From assembly GCA_029204225.1 (NCBI GenBank), contig CM055097.1:51588557-51652556 (forward strand): a stretch of 64,000 nt of DNA, read 5' to 3'. This document shows, in pieces, positions 9,246-21,195 of this stretch (its first letter is position 1; each line of letters opens with the position of its first letter). The translations under genes were made by a program, and so were the position numbers. The DNA is from Diphasiastrum complanatum. Taxonomy: Eukaryota; Streptophyta; Lycopodiopsida; Lycopodiales; Lycopodiaceae. The notes below the pieces were generated by a model. The model was not told the DNA's origin and did no database searches. It was given only the letters and a program-made list of their open reading frames with translations.

Positions 9246-11934
9246 CTATTCCATCTCATCAGTTTTCGTAGTTTCTATAGCGCTGTTTTCCAAAACATTG
9301 GATGTTGGTGTCCTCGGCATCCATCTCTTTTCATCTCGGACTCTAGACATCCTCCATTCTTGATGCCTTGTTCTAGCATTAGAGGATTGCCATGCTGTCT
9401 TTCTGACTGAATTTGAATTGGAGATCATTGAACACAACTCTTCAGTTCTTGTGTTTTGAAAGTGTCCTCGACCCAAAACTCCTCTGTAAAACCATTGGAA
9501 TATCTCAACCAATGCATTGCTAAGACCCTTTCCTCCGCCATGCCGTGAATTTTTGAAATACGCAGTCTTTGCCTTGTAATGACTCTTTTCCATGCCTTGC
9601 GTATTCCAAATAGCTAATGATCCATAGGTTTTCATAAACCAAGGTCCATGAGCATAGAAGATGTGCTGTTCATAGAAAATTTGTATTAGTTTAAATCTTT
9701 ACAAATACATAAATATGAAAGTAAAAAATATGAGACACACATACCATATAGTGAGTTATGTGTGTTTCTCCCCATGCATCGATCATCAATTCAGTAAATG
9801 TTTTGACTTCTCTTGCGTATCTATCCAAATCTTCATCTCTCACAATCTTTTTGTTGATAGTTTGTGACAAGGCATCAAATGCTTGCCAAACCTTAGCACG
9901 TGTACTTGCCATGCGAGGATCTGAGCCAATATTTGTTGTGCATGGACATATTTTTCTCCAGTACTCCCATTCAACATTGCTTTCACGTGCAGTATGATTT
10001 GACAATAGGTGTCTCGCTTTCGCACCACCCATTGAAACTTTTGCTGGAACATCTTGCGTTTTTCCACTCATCTCAACGTCTTTGATAAGACTCACGTGGC
10101 CCCCGTGCAATCCCATATCGGATAAAATTATCTCTAGATTTCTAATGCTAACATCTGCTCTTGATTTGGGCTGCATGTTCCATGCGTAACAACAATGCAA
10201 AAATAATAATTTGTTCAGTATTCGTAATTCACCATGCATTGTGCAAAAATGGACTCTTTCGAGAGGAATGTTCAACACAAGACTCCAAGCTTTGTCTAGA
10301 TTGTTCCTATTTGGTGCAAGATGTTGGTTGCAATTCAAAATACTTTTGTTCCGCCCAGATTCAAACATACAATATATACAAAAAAATTTTGCATTTGCAC
10401 CGAGACCACAACCGTACATGCATGTCAAAGTCTTCAAATCAGCAGCTAGGTGCCATTCTACAGCAAAGCTTTCTCCTTCAACATTGAGCAATTTGCCTTC
10501 ATTTTGTGCATGTATTATCTTAGATATACTACATTTTTCAAATAGCCACTCCAGTACGTCGTGAGGCTCCTTAGGAACTTCAAATGCAGCTATCCACCAT
10601 ATGTGATTTTCGGATTACACGCTAAATTCTTTACAATAACTTCTGCCAAACTGTTGCAATTCACGATTCATCAAGGTGATTGTGACACGTTCAAGTTTAC
10701 GCCCTTTTACGATTTCCGCTTTGTCCAACTTAATAACAAATATAACTTTACCTCCACAATCTGTAAAACAAAAATTTCATTACTAAAACATATTAGTTGA
10801 AGAAAAGCATACAATTGAAAACCGAAATCCACAATAAATGTTCTTACCATTTGTTCTAACTTCGTAATGTCGGATCATCATCGCTTGGACCTTTTCCAGA
10901 TCTAAGAATATATTATTGCCTTGATGATAACGAAAACATGTCGGAGGTCATTTCTTCTTATTGGTTACTATAAAAGAATCCTCAATATGTTGAAACTCTC
11001 CTAATTCAGAGAGCAATATCGAATTACATTCTCGTTTGGCGGATTTGACAAGTTTATAAGTAGGTATTATTTGATGGCATTTTAACCCATTTTTGTCAGA
11101 GCTTTTCATATACTTCATCAAAGCTCTATACCCCTTGCGACTCACACCTCCTTGGTCACATGCGTACACCATCTCTTTAACATTTGGATTTGGCTTGAAC
11201 TTGTCGACTAGCATTTTTACAATTCTCAAGCGAATTGAATCACTTGTTTCATCTTCCACAATCTTAATCAAATCTTTACCCTTCAAAAAATGTTTCATAT
11301 ATTTTTCGGCAATAAAATCTTTTCCAACCGTCTTTTTCAAGAACTCTTTTGTGTCCCTCATACGTCTTTTACTGGCACCACCACCTGGTGCCAAAGCTTC
11401 TAGTTTGTGTCTCTTAGTGTTTTCATTTTCTGCTTGTTGATCCATCGAGACTCTACGCTTTCGTTGTAAGCCAGATATTGTCCTTTGAAATATACTAATT
11501 GAAGATTGCAATTCTTCAATTTTTGCGACAGAACTGGCAAGCTCTATTTTCAAACCATTTATCTCCTGCTCCAATTTCATATTTATTCCATGCAATGACT
11601 TTAAATTGTCATTTCATACTCAATATATGAATGTTTGCCATATTTGCCAATGTCTCAGCTTGAATTCTTCGAGAATCCATTGCTTGACAATAGCCAAGCA
11701 GTCCATTCCGACCATCCCCAATGAACCTTAACAAACTATGTACATCAAAAAATTTACGAGGAGCATCTACCAGTGGATTATGAGGGTATAAATCACCTCT
11801 TACCCATAGGTCAATATGTTTTTTTCCTTCTAATCTCCAACAATGTCATACGGATTTAAGTTAACACCCCATGCAGCTTTGGTGGTCGCATAATCCTTCT
11901 CTAACTTCACGTGTAAGTGATACTTGGTTGTCAT
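9246..11934 (-). CDS. Transposase-like protein of an unclassified family (frameshifted)
   Basis: The likely start is ATG at 11934 (MTTKYHLHVKLEKDYATTKA). Two single-base shifts (about 11840 and 11615) lead into a coiled coil (INMKLEQEINGLKIELASS) and a basic stretch (KRRMRDTKEFLKKTVG). A GT-AG intron at 10847-10761 keeps phase (RTN-D-CGGKV). An in-frame stop (TAA) follows YCKEFSV. The core includes EWHLAADLKTLTCMYGCGLG, then FFCIYC, and HFCTMHGELRILNKLLF. A second GT-AG intron (9744-9666) joins ITHYM to HIFYAHGPWFMKTYGS in phase 0, followed by IWNTQGMEKSHYKAKTAYF and FKNSRHGGGKG. It ends at TAG, 9246. An Asp in a D-L-K motif, a C-x2-C pair, and the H-G-E and QGMEKSHY blocks resemble the core of large eukaryotic transposases, but I cannot place it in a named superfamily. 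Its position next to the right inverted repeat fits a transposase. Confidence 0.55.
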
Positions 11935-12315
11935 CTTGAAGATGTCGAATTTCCCAAAAGAATCTATGTAGAACATTACAATATACCTTAATCAAATGGT
12001 GTCAAAGTTCAATGTGAACTAACCATGATATAAGCTTTATTAGGCATATACTAGTTTCCATCCCTAGGGTCCTATTGTAGTTAGGACAATGAAAGGTCGT
12101 CCTATACTAACCCTACTCTAGTTGTAATTTGTAACTTACCTATTAGTTGCCTAGCCTATTATAGTCTATGCAAATAACCTACAATAGTCTATGAAAATGA
12201 GACCTACATTTAGGCCTTAACTCTTGCTCACCTTGTATGGTAACCCAAGATAAAGGTGCCATGTAGGATTGATTAGCACTAAATTAATTATGATTAGAAA
12301 ACTTCTTTAGGCAAG

Positions 12316-12352
12316 GAAGAGGCCCTTTTTGAGTCCAAAAAGGGCCCTAATG
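12316..12352 (-). repeat. Right terminal inverted repeat (37 bp)
   Basis: Perfect inverted partner of 4407-4443, with the same internal 10-bp hairpin. The flanking sequence outside it (cttgaac) does not obviously repeat the left flank (ccctta). Confidence 0.9.
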
Positions 12353-12889
12353 CTTGAACATTTTTGCTCTAAAAAATGAAGAAGCTTGTTTGATAAGCTT
12401 GAATGCTCCGATGTTGAAATTTAAGTAGTCATGGTTGAGAATGTCATGTCCACAACAACTTGTCATCCAAATCTGTTTGAATTAAATGTATTTTATAGCT
12501 TTAGTCTACAACTTATTTTTCCATCAAGACTAAAAATAATGGCCAATGAAGAGATTGATGAAGTACCATTTTGCTTTTTGGTAACCAAATATACATGAAA
12601 CGGGCCAAAAAATGTCACCGTTGTCGGATTTATATTCATAATCTATCTTTAATCTACATCCATTCATACATCAAGTGTCTATAATTTTACTTGTGTTTTT
12701 ACACAATCTACAGAAATATACGTGAATGGCTAATAGTCAGGTTTGACAATGAAAAAGAGTGTCGAAGGTGTTCAAACTATCGAATGTTAATAGAACATGT
12801 TTCCACTTTTTGTGAAGCTAACGACTTTTCCTAACTATTTTCAGCAAGTAATTTCGAGGAAGCTCGACTGGATGAGTGACAACAAAACT

Positions 12890-13107
12890 CCCACGTACTC
12901 ATACTAGAACTAAAAACATAGAAGTTCAATTTCATTTTATTAGAGAAAAAGTTTAGAATAAAGATGTTGTACTAAGTTACTGTCATACAGACAATATGTT
13001 GGCTGATATTTTGACAAAACCATTGTCAAGAGATAAACATTCTACTTTAGTAGGTATGTTAAATCTCAATCTTAATTCAGATTCATAGTAGTAAGCTTAA
13101 GGGGGAG
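12890..13107 (+). mobile_element. Copia retrotransposon 3' remnant (RNase H tail and polypurine tract)
   Basis: The reading is HTRTK-like, then IEVQFHFIREKV, a stop, then NKDVVLSYCHTDNMLADILT and KPLSRDKHST. This is the end of a Copia RNase H domain. A polypurine tract (aagggggag) directly precedes the LTR at 13108. Upstream parts of the element are missing. The 537 bases between 12353 and this point hold nothing I can identify. Confidence 0.8.
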
Positions 13108-14198
13108 TGTTGGAGTTATTCTTTCTCCTACTCATCCTGACTGCCCTCTTTTTCACTAATGTAAATCACTCTCTCAAAGCAGTCTACAGAAATGAACTGT
13201 TTTCACAACAGTCTATAAAAATCAACTGATTGTCGCACAGTTCGCATTTTCCAAAAAATGCCACAATTTTTCAACAGTGACTTCTTTTCAAGTAATTCAA
13301 AGAAGTAAAATATTTGTCGGCTTTTTCGCTTTTTTTCGCATTTTCTCAAAATGTGACTCTTTAGTCTACTTCAACAAATGAACCATTTGTCGGCTTTTTC
13401 TCATTTTTCCAAAATGCGACAATGCATTCTACGTCGTCTTAAAAAGCCAAAAAATGTAAAGTGAGAGACCGAAGAGAGAGAGAAAAATGTCGAAGTGAGA
13501 GACCAAAGAGAGAGAAGTATAGCCTGTCTAGATCTTCCCGCTCTGTCAATAATCAATCTATTGATGAATTAAACAATTGTTAATGATCTTGTAATTGTAA
13601 ACTAGAATAACAAAGATCATCCAACAACCATTTATAGATGATATGACGAGAGATGCATATACAATTCAAGACAATTCAATTCAATACAACACAGACAAAG
13701 ATCAAACGACCAAAACTGGTTTTCACAGTATCTTACTCCTCAGAGTGAGAGATCATAAAGAGAGAGTAAGGTGTTTAGAGCTATATCAATTGACTTGTTT
13801 TTGTAAGTAGGATCACGCGCTTATCAGCGCGATTGTCTTGTGATCTGATAGTTGTTATTACAACATTGAATATACAGAATCGTTCTTGTTCTATCTCATT
13901 GCAATCGTGTTGAATGTTTATTGACTCTCACTCTTCTTCTTTTATTGTAATGAGTATCAGTAACGGGGAAATGCATGGTTGTCTCAGACACCTAATCTTT
14001 TAGCATTTCTTCATGGATGTCAATGACACCTACGCTGACATTCAGTAACTACACGTATCAGAACTGCTCTTCCATTCTGTTCTCAAAGTAATCCAAATCC
14101 TACTATTACAATTATTATTATTCATCGTTTTTATTTGGTAGGATGATGACCTTCATTTTCGTTATAGCCTAGACCTCGTCTATTCTATTCTCCCATCA
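13108..14198 (+). repeat. Copia LTR followed by a primer-binding site
   Basis: The LTR begins TGTTGGAG after a polypurine tract and ends CATCA. It is followed by TTGGTATTAGAGCT, a slightly mutated initiator-Met tRNA primer-binding site (14201-14214). RNase H on the left and a primer site on the right means the LTR is shared by two internal regions, the pattern left by LTR-LTR recombination between tandem copies. The right-hand internal region is only about 70 bases long. The final ~100 bp and primer site recur inverted at 17655-17815. Confidence 0.75.
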
Positions 14199-14327
14199 AA
14201 TTGGTATTAGAGCTACAATAGTGGTATTAAAGCGTAAAGCTTTCAGAGCCACATCATAACATTTCCAACAACCGAGATGGACACCAAGGGACTAGTTGGG
14301 TTTGGTGCATCATAGCCAGTGACCCAG

Positions 14328-15421
14328 TGTGACCTCCTAACATGATATTAGTAGGCGGAGTTATGACTGTATGGACCCTAGTCATCAACAACGGGTATTG
14401 GTAGTTAGCTTGGGTGACCGTTAGTGTCACATCTCCATCACGGGGCTTCAAGGTGGTGTTTCAGAGTCACACATTGATTGCGGGTAATGGATTTCATGGA
14501 ACCATGGAGATTGATCAGCCTTGCATGGCAGGCATGTGTCCCAAGCCCACAATAGCAATCAAATAGACTCAAAAGGAGGGCACCTACGGTTGGATGGATC
14601 ATGCTACCCACCAGCCATCAAAGTTTTGGGAGCTCTTGGAGATTGGAGTGCAAGACTTGGTATCAGAGCCTGGTTTTAGAGAGAGAATGTTCCATTTTAG
14701 AAAAAAATGGAGAAACCTCTGATTTTTGTAGGATTCTTGGGTTTTTGAAGGGGGAAAGTGGGAGATACAGCTTCTCAAGGTGTTAGAGAACCTCCAACAC
14801 TACTGCTCCAGTCCAAGAGGTCAACTAATTTGTTGTTTGGGGAACAGATTTTCAAAAACGTTTTACAGGTGACTGCCTAATAGGATATTAGTAGGCGAAG
14901 TTATGATTGTATGGACCCTAGTCGTCAGCAGCAGATATGCCTTTGTACGATGAGCAGCTAGTCAATGATTAGCTGGGGTGATTGTTAGTGTCACAGGTCC
15001 ATGACGAGGCTTCGGGGTGGTGTCTCAGAGTCATGCACTGATTGTGGGTAGTGGATTTCATGGAACCATGGAGATTGGTCACCCCTCCATAGTAGCCATG
15101 TGTCCCAGGTCCTAAATAGCAATCAGATAGACTCAAGAGGAGGTCACCTACGATTGAGTAGATCATTTTACACACCGGCCATCAAAGTTTTGGGAGCTCT
15201 TGGAGATTGGAGTGCAAGGCTTGGTATGGGAGCCTCGTTCTAGAGAGAGAATGTCTCGTTCTAGAAAAAACAAAGGAGAAATCTCTAATTTTTGTAGGAT
15301 TCTTGGGGTTTTTGAAGGGGAAAAGTGGCAGATTAGAGAACATCCAGTGCTGCTACTCCAGAACCCAATAGGTCAACTAATTTGCAATTTGGGGAATGGA
15401 ATTTTTCAAAAATGTTTTACA
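14328..15421 (+). repeat. Tandem duplication of a Gypsy LTR/leader segment, about 542-bp units
   Basis: Units 14328-14869 and 14870-15421 share extended similarity: ggatattagtaggcg, tggaccctagtc, catggaaccatggagattg, ttttgggagctcttggagat, and the leader tttttgtaggattcttgg. Each carries an LTR-like tail, then TTGGTATCAGAGCC (about 14656) or the mutated ttggtatgggagcc (about 15220), a tRNA-Met primer-binding site. The LTR part resembles the LTR at 48514-48987. No protein-coding part is attached. Confidence 0.7.
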
Positions 15422-17650
15422 AGTCCATCTCTACCTATAAAGGAAAAAATAAACAGCACTTTAATTGCACATAACTTTACCTACAGGTCTCGGATTGCGT
15501 TGAGATTTTGTTAGGTCATTGTGGGTACTAAATTGCTACCCAAGAAGGCTCTAGCCCGTGAAAAAATGTTCACAATCTCTCATTTCGTCAAAAAGTCAGA
15601 TTTTGCACCATTTTTTGGGCTATTGTAGTTGAGTATCACAACTTTCTTGTTTCTTGTCTATTTGACCTACAATTTGACACGTAGCATCTTGAGAGAGGGC
15701 AAGCTACGTCACATGTACCTCCTGCCCATCTAGACATTAAAAAAAAAAAGGCTATCAACCGATGTTTACAAGTTCTTTTTTCACTTTTTTGAAAAAAAAA
15801 AATTGACAGTTTGTTTTGGAGGCGATTTTGCTGGCAGATCTAGCGCACTATTTTTCAGGGAGTGTGAAGGTTGGAGCAAAAGGGCTATGGGGCATTTCAA
15901 TGGAGCCCATGATAACTTAGGAAAGAGGCACCTTGTAAGGAAAGAGCCTTTGTAAATATTTATTTTGTAATCAATGGCCCAAACATGGCATCCTATGTGC
16001 ATAAGTCCACCTTGAAGAGCCCATCTATAGTTAGGCCCACATTGGCATCCTGCAAGTGTAATTCCAACTTGTGGGGGCCATTAGTCATTAGGAGGCAAGA
16101 AATTAGAATTAGCAAGTCTCAAAGTTTAACTTAAACTTAAAAAATTTAAGCAAAAGTCAAAGTCAAGTTCTTGTATGGTAGTTTGAGACTTGTATTATCT
16201 TGTCTCATAAGCAAAGGTGGAAAGAAAACTCCATAAGCTTCACTAATCTTGAGGTTCTCTAATTTAGTGTTGCTTGGAGAGAGAGCAGGAGGGTGTGGAG
16301 CCAAAGTTAGAGAGAGGAGAAAAGAGTGGGACATAGGAGAGGAGTGAGAGAAAGAGAGGGAGAAGAGTGTTAATGTGTTTTCTTTGGTTATGGTTTGTTG
16401 TTCTTTCAACATTGCTTGCATGTAGTAGTAGTATATTGCTTATTTTGGTTGCACAAGCATCTCCAAGGCTCCTAGGATTGAGCCCACTCCACGTACTACA
16501 CACGATCTAGGAGGAGGTGGATGAGTCTGACTTCTTCTTGACAATGTTGGTGCTATTGCCGGGGAGCCAAATCCTTGCCAATATTTCTTGTTTTTACTTC
16601 TTTTTACTTGCTCTTGTTGTAGAGACTCGTCACTAGTTTTTAGTGGCTGTTTTGTAAATTTTATTGCATCTTTTGCTTGTGTTGTGTATGATTTGAACAT
16701 ATGGATGTGTGGGCCTATTATTGAACTACTAATCCCCCACAAAAACAAAGGAAATTATTTTTAAACCTATTGTAACAGTCCTTTCCAAATTTGTCTGTGC
16801 CAAGTTAGAAGCAGTCTGTCAAAACAACAAACTAGATTTCTAGGGAGCGTTTAGAGGCCAAAACCTCAACATTATTCAAGCAGACATTTCTACACAAGAT
16901 ATCAAAGGTTCACCTAATTTACCATTATTCAAGCAAACATGTCTACACAAGATATCAAAGGGGCGAACTCAGGTAAGAGACAACTAAGAAACTAAGAAAA
17001 CACCTCCAGAACTAGTTTGCATTTCCCAGACGTGCAAAACTTGTTATCTAAGTTCGCCCACTTCAAATTTAGGCGATCTTTACCTGCTAAAACTATTGTC
17101 TAGAGGGCAAATCCAAACTAACACTTCTCCTCCTAAAACTTGAGCTCGAAATCCTGGATGTTGTTGTCTCTACAGCCTTAGCAGTCCCCCTATCTAAACT
17201 CCCAATTTGGTACTCTTTACACATTCCTTGTGTTCCCCAAACTTTCATCATGATTTGTATTTCTCAATTCCCACTTTTGTTCTATATTCCAAGATCTCGC
17301 CTTTTCACTTGCTTCCTGCACATTTCCAATTTTTTGGTTTTCCCAGATCCACATTCACAAAACTTTTATATTCCCCATCTCTTATCTTCCCATACTCCCA
17401 TCATATGTATTTCCCAATTTCAAATTCTCCCCAAATTCTCACCAAATTCTCAGATCTAGACTTAATCTACATTCTCCAACCTTCTACCACTTTGCCTTTT
17501 GGTTTTCTAATTCCGATGTTTCTTCAACTCCTTGAGCCTATGTTCCTGAACTTAGGTTCTCAAGATCCACCCATCTTGTTCCACATTCCTAGTTTTTTCA
17601 AATCCACTTGTTCACAATCCTGTATTTTAATGTTGGACTCTAGTAAATCC
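15422..17650. other. Non-coding repeat-derived stretch with a second type of primer-binding site
   Basis: No convincing gene. Around 16547-16567 the sequence TTGGTGCTATTGCCGGGGAG resembles the primer-binding site used by Tat/Athila-type Gypsy elements, so the preceding few hundred bases may be a Gypsy LTR. The long open frame at 17207-17653 has no family resemblance and a biased C/T-rich composition. I treat it as non-coding. Confidence 0.45.
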
Positions 17651-17654
17651 TAAA

Positions 17655-17815
17655 CCATGGGCTCTGATACCATTGTTGGAAGATGATGTTATGATGTCGT
17701 TCTAAAAGCTTTATGCTCTGATACCACTATTGTAGCTCTGATACCAATCTGATGAGAGAATAGAACAGAGTAGGTCTAGGCCGCAGTGGAAATGAAGGCT
17801 GTCGTCCCACCAAAT
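17655..17815 (-). repeat. Inverted copy of the Copia LTR end and primer-binding site
   Basis: On the minus strand: the end of an LTR (ctctcatca), then ttggtatcagagctacaa, tagtggtatcagagcataaa and ggtatcagagcc. This matches 14110-14270 on the plus strand, with better preserved primer-site sequences. The two copies form an inverted pair about 3.4 kb apart. Confidence 0.75.
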
Positions 17816-18184
17816 ACAAACAAGAACATTAGCAAGTAGTGAATAGCAAATGAGGATGCTTCTCTTCCAAAAATGCTAGAGTTTCCTCCTTCTCATTAAG
17901 CATGAAATTAGAGTACAAATGGTGCCTTTTTATAAATGGGGAAGGCCCTTGCCCCAAAATCCTATTGGCTGATATTCACATGGATCCTAACCATTCATCT
18001 TGGACCCAACTTGATCCAAGGGTCCACAAAAAGTACAATAAAAAAATCACAAGATTCATCTGAGTCCAAAATTGGACCCAAATCTAAAAAAGTAAACTCT
18101 AAGTTTAAAATTGACTTTGGGCCTCAAATTTATTTTAATTAAAAAGGGGCCCAAGTCTATTATTTTATTTACAACTCAACTTGC

Positions 18185-20640
18185 GTGCTCATTGGGCCAT
18201 GGGCTTATATGTGCAGGATGCCATGCCCTCGCAACACATTTTACTGGCCGATATTTATTTACAATATGTCGGGAATACCCCCAACACACATTAATCCAGA
18301 GACTAATGCATCTGAATCTAGCTCATCTAGATCTATTTCTTTGCAAACAAGTTCCAACGATGAAAATGAGCTTTCAATGAATGAAGAATTTGAAGTCATG
18401 GGAGACATGTTGGATGATATGTATGAGAACAATAGTGCAGCTAGACACAATGAACAAGATGAGGAGGCACTTTTTTTTAAAGAAGAAAATAAATTGCGAG
18501 AAGAATCAAAGACCGCATTGTATCCTGGAGCAAAGACATCTCGTTTGGCGACTTCTCTACTTTTATATAGATGGAGTGACCAAAGCCTCACATCATTATT
18601 TGAGTAAAAAAAATTTCATCTACTTGTCATTTTTGCTTTGAAACAAAATTTACAATTTGGACATCTAGTGATAATGTTTTTACAATGACTTCTTTTGTCA
18701 TGTACATAAGACTATTGAAAAAGAAAATTCTCCCAGAAGGGAATGTCATGCCTAAGACAAGAGATGAGACACGAAAGATGTTGTCTAACATTGGGATGGA
18801 CTACAAGCAATATCATGCATGTCCAAAAGATTGTATTTTATATCGAGGAAGATACAAATCACTCAAGACATGTCCCATTTGTGATACTCCTCGATATAGA
18901 AATGATTCGCAAGGGACAACCATTCTGTGAAAAATTTTACGACATTTTTCAGTAATTCCACGATTGCAACGTTTATTTTGTTGTAAATCTCTTGTACAAC
19001 TTATGGACTGGCATGCACATCATACCTCTATGGATGGGATGATGAGGGTACCTTTAGATTCACCTGCATGGAAACACATCAACAAAGAGTATCCAAGCTT
19101 TGCCAATGAGTCAAGAAATGTGAGATTTGGTCTTGCAACAGATGGTGTGAACCTCGTTGGTGTACGAGCAACTACGTGGTCCATTTGGCCTGTTTGCTTG
19201 GTAAATTATAATATTCCTCCTTGGTTGAGTACAAAAAAGGGACACATTATGTTGGCACTTCTACTTCCTGGCCACCGCAAGGTTAAGAACATGGATGTGT
19301 ATCTTGCGCTGCTTATTGACAAGTTGGAAGATTTGTGGAAGCGGATAAAAGCATAAGACATTTCGCGCCCCTTACATGAGAGGCAGTTTACACTACATGC
19401 CATTGTAATGTGCACAATGCATGACTATCTAGGATTAGGTGAATGCTCAGGTAATCATTCAAACAATGTCTATCTTGTGTATATAGGAGTTTGTTTACAA
19501 TTACATACAACTAGTAATTTTTGACATTTACATGACATACTACAATGGCTAGAATTATTCTTTGACATATACTTTTTTTAATAGTGATTGATAGTATCCA
19601 TTTGTTGGGCACAGGCTTTCAACAGCTGGAAAAAATGCTTGATTTTTGTGTGGGGCAAATCTTGTGGGAAGATACTCTTATAGTCTCAAAAAAGTTGTTT
19701 ATGAAAATCATTGTAAATACTTGCATGAAGGCCATCCATTTAGAGACACTCATAGATAGGTTTTGGAGGAAGAGTTGAGAGAGAGATATGCCTCCAAAGA
19801 GGATGTCTGTGGAAGATTGGCGAAAACTATGGGAGGAGTCTCAAGCAAAGCCAATCAATGGTATGAAAAGATTATCTATAGAGCCATCGTTTGGAATATT
19901 GGAATAACCTTTTGATTAATCACCTACTTGATCCCATGCACATATTTAAAAATGTGGGTGAATCTATTTGGAAACACTTGATTGGTGAAAAAGATACCAT
20001 TGTTGCAAGGCACGATCTAAAAGAATCAAACATCAAAAAAGAATATTGGATAAAGGATGGTGAAGACCATGCCCCAAAAGTATCTTGGACATTAACTAAC
20101 ATCCTAATACCCTTCATCTTCTTCACGAATGGCACTGAACATGGTGGATTTAAGAGTAAAATACTCCTCGCTAGGTTTAAGCTCTTTCCGGATGCGTCTT
20201 GGAAGGCCAACTATAAACCATATAATCAACATTTTATCAGTTGGTTGTTCTTGGACTTGACTTCTGAGGCGCTTGAAGCACTCGATATAGTAACGTACAC
20301 GTTCATCTTTTTTTATTTTTATATTACTAAGGCATACAAATGGGCTTTCTGTGAGTCTAAAAGGTTGGAAGCGTTTAATGAAAGACTCTTGTCGATCATC
20401 ACGATCGAGGTTAAAAAGCCACTCTCATGCCTTATATACCATGGTCATTGAAAAAAGTTGGACTTTTGCATTGTCAATATATTCGACATATACTTTGCAT
20501 GCATTCTCAAAGACTTGTAAAAATTGATGAGGGTCCACATTATCGTCAAACTTCGATAATTCCAATCGAGGTGTTTTTACGGATCTTGCGGTATGGTGAG
20601 CACGTTGAACAAGTTGATCGTCAAGATTAGGTGTCCATCT
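18185..20640 (+). pseudogene. CACTA (En/Spm) TNP2-type transposase remnant
   Basis: Pieces of the plant CACTA transposase appear in order: an acidic N-terminal part (EEFEVMGDMLDDMYEN, 18380s), TRDETRKMLSNIGMDYKQYH and CPICDTPRYR (18740-18910), MDWHAHHTS (about 19000), then RFGLATDGVNLVG, TWSIWPVCLVNYNIPPW and MDVYLALLIDKLEDLWK (19110-19355). Further on comes LLINHLLDPMHIFKNVGESI (19915-19975) with a following stretch to about 20300. Many frameshifts and stops separate these blocks, so no full product can be made. It is followed by subterminal repeats typical of this superfamily. I did not find the CACTA end itself. Confidence 0.85.
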
Positions 20641-20879
20641 GGATGGTCTAGGATCTTGATTTACCTGAGATCTAAGACGATAACACCATCATGTGGATGA
20701 GTGGTCGGTGTGAATTCATCCATAACTTCTTCTGGTAAGTTGGCCATGAGAACTGATTTGATTCGAGTTTTTTTTTTTTTGATATTTTTTGAAATATGTG
20801 ATTGATAGTACTTTAGAATAGAATTAGATTTTTGATAGGAATTCTATAAAAAATGGTATGCCAGATGCAATAACACTGA

Positions 20880-21195
20880 GAGTGTCGGATGCAAAACAAT
20901 ACTGATAGTGTTGGATGCAACTGGATTGACAATGTCGGATGGAAAATGGTAAGGACTGTGTCGGATGCAATTTATTGGATGCAACGTCGGATGCAAGGTT
21001 GTAACATCAGATGGGATTTCGTCAAATGCAATCGTCGGATGGAAAGATGCAATTCTCTTAACAAGTCGTCGAATGCAAAATTTGGATAGGATTTCGTTAG
21101 ATGCAACATCAGATAAAATTGCTTTGAATCGTCAGATGCATGTCGTCGGATGCAATCGTCGAACATAATTTTTTAGTTGGGCGTCGGGTGCACGT
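20880..21195 (+). repeat. CACTA subterminal repeats (gtcggatgcaa motif)
   Basis: About 17-19 imperfect copies of an 11-12 bp motif, [t/c]GTCGGATGCAA and near variants, lie in about 315 bp, mostly in one orientation with irregular spacing. In CACTA elements such arrays near the ends bind the regulatory protein. This array lies just beyond the transposase remnant, so it probably marks the right end. Short open frames here (repeated S-D-A and C-N codons) are artefacts. Confidence 0.85.

Noticed and set aside
17207-17653. 148-codon plus-strand frame
   Set aside because: Composition is strongly C/T-biased, there is no recognisable motif, and it lies just outside an inverted LTR end.
20889-21168. 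Open frames in both directions rich in Cys, Asn and Asp
   Set aside because: They are translations of the CACTA subterminal repeat array.
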